DNA of 8,576 nucleotides, from contig CAMTOX010000063.1 of assembly GCA_947074225.1 (NCBI GenBank), positions 1-8,576 of the forward strand, given 5' to 3'. The notes beneath the pieces were generated by a model. The model was given only the letters and a program-made list of their open reading frames with translations. It was not told where the DNA came from and ran no database searches. How positions within the stretch are numbered: position 1 is the first letter of the stretch; each line of letters begins with the position of its first letter. A program made the position numbers and the translations under genes. This document shows positions 1 to 6,061 of this stretch, piece after piece. This DNA comes from an uncultured bacterium (GTDB lineage Bacteria; Bacteroidota; Bacteroidia; Bacteroidales; Paludibacteraceae).

Positions 1-554
1 AAGATGAGAGCTGGGGAAACATGGCCTATTTTTGGGGCAATGGCAATCATTATGAAGGTTTGGTAGATGGAGTAAACCGCAATGCTTCATGGGGTGAAGA
101 GAGCGAGTTGCGTTCATTATTTGGGAAAATGAGAACTCAGTTTGTGAATAAAGGTATTCCTGTTATTGTGGGCGAGTATTGCGCTACACGTCGTTCTAAC
201 TTACCTAGTGATGTACAGGAGTTACACTATCAGTCTCGAGCCTATTTCCATCAATATGCCACTCAGATGGCAAAACAATACGGGTTAGTTCCGTTTTACT
301 GGGATAATGGTTATGGATCAAACTTAGCTTCCGGCATCTTTAATCGTGCTACCGGAGCTGTGATAGATCAAATGACACTGGATGCCCTTTTACAAGGAGC
401 TGCCGATGGAAATTACCCCTATAAAAACGTCTATAAAAAGAGAAAAAATAAAAACCAAAATAATACTTCAAAAGATGATGTTAACACAAAAATTAAGACA
501 GATTACATGGTTAGTTGTCGTTGCAGCGTTGCTTTTTTTAAGCAGTTGCAATAA
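1..554 (+). CDS. GH5 family endo-beta-glucanase (probable xyloglucanase/cellulase), 3' fragment
   Basis: This is the C-terminal part of a family 5 glycoside hydrolase, a retaining enzyme that cuts internal beta-1,4-glucan linkages. The frame is open from base 3, so the true start and the acid/base (NEP-type) motif lie upstream of the window. The strongest sign is IPVIVGEYCATRR, whose Glu codon at 174-176 fits the GH5 catalytic nucleophile at the end of beta-strand 7. It is followed by GLVPFYWDNG (about 282-311), the usual beta-8 region with a substrate-stacking Trp. The recognisable domain ends at DGNYPY (about 405-422). The frame then continues for 43 Lys/Asn-rich residues to TAA at 552-554, overlapping the GH31 signal peptide by 80 bases, so a stop may have been lost near 423. 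The xyloglucan role is inferred from the neighbouring GH31, GH2 and GH3 genes. The GH5 subfamily cannot be fixed from this fragment, and a cellulase or mixed-linkage glucanase is possible. Confidence 0.85.
   Translation, partial: DESWGNMAYFWGNGNHYEGLVDGVNRNASWGEESELRSLFGKMRTQFVNKGIPVIVGEYCATRRSNLPSDVQELHYQSRAYFHQYATQMAKQYGLVPFYWDNGYGSNLASGIFNRATGAVIDQMTLDALLQGAADGNYPYKNVYKKRKNKNQNNTSKDDVNTKIKTDYMVSCRCSVAFFKQLQ
423..474 (+). promoter_or_regulatory. A-rich translation-initiation leader of the GH31 gene
   Basis: The roughly 50 bases before the GH31 ATG are very rich in A, with several A-runs and almost no G, and contain no AGGAGG-like site. Bacteroidota generally do not depend on Shine-Dalgarno pairing, and A-rich, unstructured leaders are typical of their efficiently translated genes. 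The composition changes abruptly after the GH5 domain ends near 422. This supports reading the stretch as a former intergenic spacer and favours a GH31 start at 475/478 over the upstream in-frame ATGs. The role is inferred from composition only. Confidence 0.4.
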
Positions 555-3336
555 GCAAGTGAGCCAGACAGCCGATGGTGTGACAATACATTACCGCACC
601 GATGAACAGGGAGAGGCACAAGTGGTACGCCTCCAAGTGGTGACAGATGCCATTGTAAGAGTAAGTGCCTGCCCGGGAAATAATATGCCAAAAGACTCAA
701 GCCTTATTATTGTGCCAAGTGCCCAAGAGAGAGTATACTTTAAAGTGGCAGAAACAGATAGCAATGTAACCCTGACTACCGCAGCTTTAGAAGTTGTGGT
801 AAATCTAAAAAACCGCAATATTACTTTTGCCGATACATCAGGAAATGTATATACCCAAGCCATGGGCAACCGCACAGACTTTAAAGCCATCACTATTGAG
901 GGTAAAAAAGGTTATGAGATGCGCCAAATGTTCGACAGTCCGGCCTCGGCATTAGAGGAGGGATTTTATGGCTTAGGTCAGCATCAGTCGGACGAGCTGA
1001 ACTACCGCGGACGCAACGAAGGCCTTTATCAGTATAACACAAAGGTGTCTGTACCTTTTATATTGAGTAACCGTGGTTATGGTATCTTGTGGGATAATAA
1101 CTCATTGAGCCGTTATGGCGACCAACGCGACTACGCCCAACTTTACGAGAACTTCACTCTTAAAGATGCTCAAGGCAATGTGGGTGGACTTTCTGCCATT
1201 TATGTGGGTGCCGATGGTGTGGTAGTGGAGCAGGTGGAAGATTCTATTTGCTATGAAGATATTAAGAGCATAAAGAAATTGCCAACTATTGAGCGTAATG
1301 GAGCTAATGTAACTTATAAAGGCAGCATTACCCCTAAAGAGAGCGGTGAATATAACTTTTATCTCTACTATGCCGGTTATATTACTTTAAAGATTAATGG
1401 CGAGGAGGTTGTACCAGAACGTTGGAGAACAGCTTGGAACCCTAATGCCTATAAATTTCCAATGGAGATGCGTGAAGGTGTGGAACTCCCTATAGAGATT
1501 ACTTGGAAACCCGACGGAGGGGAGTCGTATATCGGCTTACGTGCTTTGTCGCCAGTAGCTCCTGAAGATCAAGACCGCATAGCTTTCTTCAGCGAGATGG
1601 GACAGATTATGGATTACTACTTCATTGCCGGTGCTAATATGGACCAAGTGGTAAGTGGTTACCGTACCTTAACAGGTAAGGCTCCTATTATGCCTAAATG
1701 GGCTATGGGATTTTGGCAAAGTCGTGAGCGCTATAAGACCTCTGATGAGATGCTTGGTGCTTTAGCAGAGTTCCGTGAGCGCCAAATTCCTATTGACAAT
1801 ATTGTTTTAGATTGGAACCACTGGTATGAAAATGCTTGGGGAAGTCATGATTTTGACTTGGATCGTTTTCCAGACCCTAAAGGCATGGTCGACTCAATTC
1901 ATGCATTAAACGGACGTATGATGGTATCTATCTGGCCAAAATTTTATGAAACAACCGAGCACTTCAAAGAGTTCGACCAACAAGGTTGGATGTACCGCCG
2001 TGCAGTAGAAGATAGTATTAAAGACTGGGTAGGTCCAGGTTATGTAGGTTCATTCTACGACGCCTATAGTGCCGATGCGCGTAAACTATTTTGGCAACAG
2101 ATTTACGAGCACTATTACCCTCTAAATATTGATGCTTGGTGGATGGATGCCAGCGAGCCAAATGTTCGCGACTGTACCGACATGGAGTACCGCAAGGCAC
2201 TTTGTGGCCCTACAGCTTTAGGCCCATCGACCGAATATTTCAATGCCTATGCTTTGATGAATGCCGAGGCCATTTACGATGGTCAACGCAGTGTAGACCC
2301 CGATAAACGAGTGTTCTTATTGACCCGCTCAGGCTTTTCAGGTTTACAACGTTACTCTACAGCAACATGGAGTGGCGATATAGCAACCCGTTGGGAAGAT
2401 ATGAAAGCACAAATTACTTGTGGACAGAACTTCAGTGTTAGCGGAATACCTTGGTGGAGTATGGACGTGGGTGGTTTCTGTGTAGAGAAACGTTACGAGG
2501 CAGCACAACATCTGTATGATGCTACTAAACAGGAGAATGCCGACATGAAAGAGTGGCGCGAGCTGAATACCCGTTGGTACCAATTTGGTGCCTTTACACC
2601 TCTATTCCGTGTTCATGGTCAATATCCATACCGTGAGCCATTTAATTTAGCTCCGGAAGGACACCCTGCTTATAAGAGCATGGTAGAGTATATTAAACTA
2701 CGTTATAAACTCATGCCTTATGTTTATTCTATGGCAGGTATGACTCACTTTGACGACTATACCATTATGCGTCCTATGGTTATGGACTTCCCAACCGATG
2801 TTGCAGTGCTCGACTTGAAAGATCAGTATATGTTTGGTCCTGCCTTTATGGTATGTCCGGTGTATGAATATGGTGCTCGCAGCCGTGAAGTCTATTTCCC
2901 TGAGGGAGGTTGGTATGATTTCTACAACAACCATTACATTGCAGGAGGTGAAACACAGGTGGCCGAAGCTCCATATGAGAAGATGCCTCTTTATGTTCGT
3001 GCGGGTTCTATTATTCCTATGGGAGCCGAGATAGAGTATGTTGACCAAGTGCCTACAACAGAGTTAACGCTTTATGTGTACGATGGTGCTAATGGTGCAT
3101 TTGCTCTTTATGAAGATGAAGGCGTGAATTATAACTATGAAAAAGGCAACTACCAGAAGGTAGATATTTCTTATGACAATGCTAGCAAACGCTTAAATAT
3201 AGGCGAACGTCAGGGAGGGCACTACAATGGCGAGGTTAGCGATCGAGTATTTGATATTGTCTTTATTCAAGATGGTTCAAAAAGCACTCAACGTGTGAAT
3301 TATAATGGCAATGCTCAGAGCATTGCCCTAAATTAA
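475..3336 (+). CDS. GH31 alpha-xylosidase with PA14 insert, lipoprotein
   Basis: This retaining alpha-glycosidase is predicted to remove alpha-1,6-xylose from the non-reducing end of xyloglucan oligosaccharides in the periplasm. Residue numbers count from ATG 475 (953 aa). Residues 1-25 form a lipoprotein signal with a hydrophobic stretch and canonical lipobox LSSC, Cys25 being lipidated. About 40-225 is the GH31 N-terminal beta-sandwich (GLGQHQ motif). About 240-362 is a PA14 domain (GSITPKESGEYNFYLYYAGY). About 395-800 is the (beta/alpha)8 barrel, with nucleophile Asp558 in WWMDASEPN and acid/base Asp635 in WSGDIATRW. C-terminal beta domains follow, including a DUF5110-like stretch. The frame is open back to ATG 382, but only 475 (or the adjacent ATG 478) puts the signal peptide at the N-terminus. 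It overlaps the GH5 run-on frame and ends 47 bases before GH2. The PA14 insertion is shared with characterised xyloglucan-specific enzymes CjXyl31A and BoGH31A. Alpha-glucosidase activity is the main alternative. Confidence 0.87.
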   Translation: MMLTQKLRQITWLVVVAALLFLSSCNKQVSQTADGVTIHYRTDEQGEAQVVRLQVVTDAIVRVSACPGNNMPKDSSLIIVPSAQERVYFKVAETDSNVTLTTAALEVVVNLKNRNITFADTSGNVYTQAMGNRTDFKAITIEGKKGYEMRQMFDSPASALEEGFYGLGQHQSDELNYRGRNEGLYQYNTKVSVPFILSNRGYGILWDNNSLSRYGDQRDYAQLYENFTLKDAQGNVGGLSAIYVGADGVVVEQVEDSICYEDIKSIKKLPTIERNGANVTYKGSITPKESGEYNFYLYYAGYITLKINGEEVVPERWRTAWNPNAYKFPMEMREGVELPIEITWKPDGGESYIGLRALSPVAPEDQDRIAFFSEMGQIMDYYFIAGANMDQVVSGYRTLTGKAPIMPKWAMGFWQSRERYKTSDEMLGALAEFRERQIPIDNIVLDWNHWYENAWGSHDFDLDRFPDPKGMVDSIHALNGRMMVSIWPKFYETTEHFKEFDQQGWMYRRAVEDSIKDWVGPGYVGSFYDAYSADARKLFWQQIYEHYYPLNIDAWWMDASEPNVRDCTDMEYRKALCGPTALGPSTEYFNAYALMNAEAIYDGQRSVDPDKRVFLLTRSGFSGLQRYSTATWSGDIATRWEDMKAQITCGQNFSVSGIPWWSMDVGGFCVEKRYEAAQHLYDATKQENADMKEWRELNTRWYQFGAFTPLFRVHGQYPYREPFNLAPEGHPAYKSMVEYIKLRYKLMPYVYSMAGMTHFDDYTIMRPMVMDFPTDVAVLDLKDQYMFGPAFMVCPVYEYGARSREVYFPEGGWYDFYNNHYIAGGETQVAEAPYEKMPLYVRAGSIIPMGAEIEYVDQVPTTELTLYVYDGANGAFALYEDEGVNYNYEKGNYQKVDISYDNASKRLNIGERQGGHYNGEVSDRVFDIVFIQDGSKSTQRVNYNGNAQSIALN

Positions 3337-3383
3337 ATAGTAGACTATATAGAAACTCATTGTCTATAAAAAACTCAACTATA
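3337..3383 (+). other. GH31-GH2 spacer with a small inverted repeat
   Basis: This 47-base AT-rich spacer is short enough for co-transcription. It contains a perfect 6-base inverted repeat, TATAGA at 3348-3353 and TCTATA at 3363-3368, with a 9-base loop. There is no T-run at the usual position, so it is not a convincing terminator. An in-frame TTG lies at 3360, but the ATG at 3384 is the better GH2 start. No Shine-Dalgarno sequence is seen. Confidence 0.4.
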
Positions 3384-5951
3384 ATGCTTAGATTAAAAGC
3401 AATATTAAAACCCATTTGTCTCTGTGTGCTTGTGCTGTGTGTGTCGTGCAAAGAGATTCCTTCAAAGAGTTCATTTGAACGCGATGTTAGGGATTTTAAT
3501 GGCGAGTGGCAATTTACACTTGCTAATCCTGACGGCGCTGAAGGTGTGAACTTCGACGATAGTCAATGGCGTACATTAAATGTACCTCACGATTGGGCTA
3601 TCGAGGGAAACTTTTCGGCAGCGAATCCTTCGGGTGCCGGAGGTGGTGCTTTGCCAGGAGGTATTGGGTGGTACCGCAAAAACTTAGAGGTTACACAAAC
3701 AGAGATTAATGAAAAGGCCATCTTCATAGAGTTTGATGGAGTATATATGCTCTCTGAAGTGTATGTAAATGGTACCTTAGTGGGCAAACGCCCATATGGT
3801 TATATAAGTTTTAGATACGATATCACTCCTTATCTTCAAGCAGGTGAGAATGTGATAGCTGTAAAGGTTGATAATTCACAACAACCAAACTCACGCTGGT
3901 ATAGTGGCTGTGGCATTTACCGTTATGTGCGCGTCTTGTTGTTGAATCCCATACATATAGATTTGTGGGGAACTTATGTTACCACACCAGAAGTTACAGC
4001 TGAACGGGGCAGTGTAAACATTGCGAGCGAGATATATAATTATGGTTCTGAAAAGAGTGTAGCAGAAGTGCGCCACTATATTTGCGACAGCACCAACGCG
4101 GTGGTGAGCTATAGTTCAAAGAAAATAAACTTACCTGCTGGCGAGCGTGTAGAGATTTCAACTCAATGTATGGTCAATAACCCTATATTATGGGATACAG
4201 AACATCCTTATTTATATAGTGTACGTAGCGAGGTATTGGTTAACGACTCCATTGTTGATAGTTATTACACTCCTTTAGGTTTCCGCACGTATGCTTTTGA
4301 CAGCGAAAAGGGTTTCTTTTTAAACAATCGTCCTTTAAAACTTAAAGGTGTATGTATGCATCATGATTTAGGTTGTTTAGGTTCCGCCATTAACGAACGT
4401 GCCATGGAGCGCCAGTTAGAGATTCTTCAAGAGATGGGATGTAATGCCATTCGTTTTACCCATAACCCACCGGCTCCCGAGTTTTTAACGCTTTGCGACC
4501 GTATGGGCCTTATAGTTCAGAATGAGAGTTTTGACATGTGGCGTAAACGTAAAACCACATACGACTACTCGAACTATTTTAATGAGTGGCATGAGCGCGA
4601 CTTAGAAGATTTTATTAAGCGCGATCGTAACCACCCTTCCATATTAATGTGGAGTGTAGGAAATGAGGTGTTAGAGCAGTGGACCCATGCCGATGCTGAC
4701 ACCTTGGATATAGCAGCAGCCAATTTGATGTTAAATTTCAAGCGCGATGATTCGGCCATTGACTCTCAAGGCGATGGCATGAGTGTGAATTCACTCTTAA
4801 CTCAGAAGCTATGCAATATAGTTAGGAATTTGGACAACCGCCCGATTACTACGGGTAACAATGAGGCCTCTCCAAAGAATCATCTCTTTGCTGCAGGCAC
4901 CTTAGATATTATTGGTTATAACTATCAAGATCATTATTTTGATTCTGTTCCAAACTATTTTCCAGGACAACCTTTTATAATTACAGAGAGTACCTCTGCT
5001 TTGATGACTCGTGGTTACTACAGTATGCCATCTGACTCTATGATTATTGTGCCCACGCGTTGGGATATGTCGCACCAAGATTCAAGTTACTCATGTTCAT
5101 CGTACGACAACTGTCATGTTCCTTGGGGCACCACGCATGAAAAGAGTTGGCTGATGACTAAGCATCGGGATTATATAGGTGGTTTATTTGTATGGACCGG
5201 TTTTGACTATTTAGGCGAACCTACTCCCTACGATTTTCCAGCACGTAGTTCCTATTTTGGCATTATAGACTTAGCCGGTTTCCCTAAAGATGTATACTAT
5301 ATGTATCAGAGTGAGTGGAGCGATGTTGCCGTCTTACATTTGTTCCCACATTGGAACCATGTAAAAGGACAGGATATAGATATGTGGTGTTACTACAATA
5401 AGGCCGATAGTTTAGAACTCTTTGTAAATGGAGCCTCTCAAGGTTTCCGTAGTAAGACAGATTCAGTGCTTCACGCTAAATGGCGTGTTACTTATGAGCC
5501 TGGTAATGTCACGGTTGTGGCATATGAGAATGGTGTTCCTGCCCGCTCGCAAACCATACAGAGTGCTGGTAGTGCTAAGAATATACGCTTAACAGCCGAC
5601 CGTAAGAATCTGAATGCCGATGGTAAGGATTTAAGTTTTGTTACCGTAGAGGTTTTAGACGAGAATGGCAACTTATGCCCTTGGGCCGACAATGAGATAG
5701 AGTTCCAAGTAGAGGGCAATGCGTTTATAGCAGGTGTTGACAATGGTTCTCAGTTTTCTATGGAACCTTTTAAAAGCAATAAACGTAAAGCTTTTTATGG
5801 CAAATGTTTAGTAGTGCTTCAGAATAATGGTCAAGTAGGTATGGCACAGCTAAAAGCCAGCAGTGCCGGTTTGACCGATAGTAAACTCGACCTTATGATC
5901 ACAACAAAAAGTGAACAGAGAGTTATAAGCAATCAATTATCAAATAAGTAA
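3384..5951 (+). CDS. GH2 beta-galactosidase, lipoprotein
   Basis: This retaining beta-glycosidase is predicted to remove galactose from xyloglucan side chains, exposing xylose for the GH31 enzyme. Numbers count from ATG 3384 (855 aa). Residues 1-22 look like a lipoprotein signal ending in CVSC with Cys22 lipidated; the segment is unusually rich in Cys. About 35-190 is the sugar-binding jelly roll (NVPHDWAIEG, WYSGCGIYRYVRV), 195-300 the Ig-like domain, and 300-645 the catalytic barrel. Acid/base Glu428 lies in WSVGNEV and nucleophile Glu535 in FIITES. About 650-720 resembles DUF4982 and 730-840 a GH2 C-terminal domain. A frame extension to TTG 3360 adds 8 residues ahead of the charged N-terminus and is less likely than the ATG. 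The gene lies 47 bases after GH31 and 110 bases before GH3. Beta-galactosidase is the best call from architecture and context; other GH2 activities such as beta-glucuronidase cannot be excluded by sequence reading alone. Confidence 0.87.
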   Translation: MLRLKAILKPICLCVLVLCVSCKEIPSKSSFERDVRDFNGEWQFTLANPDGAEGVNFDDSQWRTLNVPHDWAIEGNFSAANPSGAGGGALPGGIGWYRKNLEVTQTEINEKAIFIEFDGVYMLSEVYVNGTLVGKRPYGYISFRYDITPYLQAGENVIAVKVDNSQQPNSRWYSGCGIYRYVRVLLLNPIHIDLWGTYVTTPEVTAERGSVNIASEIYNYGSEKSVAEVRHYICDSTNAVVSYSSKKINLPAGERVEISTQCMVNNPILWDTEHPYLYSVRSEVLVNDSIVDSYYTPLGFRTYAFDSEKGFFLNNRPLKLKGVCMHHDLGCLGSAINERAMERQLEILQEMGCNAIRFTHNPPAPEFLTLCDRMGLIVQNESFDMWRKRKTTYDYSNYFNEWHERDLEDFIKRDRNHPSILMWSVGNEVLEQWTHADADTLDIAAANLMLNFKRDDSAIDSQGDGMSVNSLLTQKLCNIVRNLDNRPITTGNNEASPKNHLFAAGTLDIIGYNYQDHYFDSVPNYFPGQPFIITESTSALMTRGYYSMPSDSMIIVPTRWDMSHQDSSYSCSSYDNCHVPWGTTHEKSWLMTKHRDYIGGLFVWTGFDYLGEPTPYDFPARSSYFGIIDLAGFPKDVYYMYQSEWSDVAVLHLFPHWNHVKGQDIDMWCYYNKADSLELFVNGASQGFRSKTDSVLHAKWRVTYEPGNVTVVAYENGVPARSQTIQSAGSAKNIRLTADRKNLNADGKDLSFVTVEVLDENGNLCPWADNEIEFQVEGNAFIAGVDNGSQFSMEPFKSNKRKAFYGKCLVVLQNNGQVGMAQLKASSAGLTDSKLDLMITTKSEQRVISNQLSNK

Positions 5952-5972
5952 TATAATAGAGCGGTAATAAGC

Positions 5973-6032
5973 TGTTTCATCAATAGTCAATACATTTATA
6001 TAGATAGCAAATTGTAGACTATTGTTGTAACA
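5973..6032 (+). promoter_or_regulatory. Long stem-loop in the GH2-GH3 spacer
   Basis: Arms 5973-5988 and 6017-6032 pair at 14 of 16 positions, the two failures being T-T mismatches at 5977/6028 and 5980/6025. The core CAATAGTC/GACTATTG (5981-5988 with 6017-6024) is perfect. After a two-base AA bulge the stem resumes: TACA 5991-5994 pairs with TGTA 6013-6016, and TTT 5995-5997 with AAA 6009-6011, with one bulged T at 6012. The terminal loop is 11 bases (5998-6008). The sequence after the stem is AGAGGAGTTACCC, not a T-run, so this is not a standard intrinsic terminator. An mRNA processing or stabilising element, or a modulator of downstream GH3 expression, would fit. A palindromic protein-binding site is also possible. 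The pairing is seen directly; the function is inference. Confidence 0.5.
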
Positions 6033-6061
6033 AGAGGAGTTACCCATAATAATTTTTTAAG

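Noticed and set aside
382..474. In-frame upstream ATG starts (382 and 406) for the GH31 gene
   Set aside because: They would place about 31 Lys/Ile-rich residues ahead of the lipoprotein signal and lie inside the GH5 coding region; ATG 475/478 gives a normal signal peptide.
2698..3048. Antisense open frame of 116 codons inside the GH31 gene
   Set aside because: It lies opposite a strongly conserved catalytic gene, has no recognisable domain and looks like a codon-usage shadow.
3360..3383. TTG at 3360 as the GH2 start
   Set aside because: It only adds eight residues before a complete lipoprotein signal that begins at ATG 3384.
5988..6000. Possible Bacteroides -7 promoter element TACATTTA in the GH2-GH3 spacer
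   Set aside because: It departs from TAnnTTTG at the last base, has no TTTG at -33 spacing and lies inside the hairpin; too weak to call.
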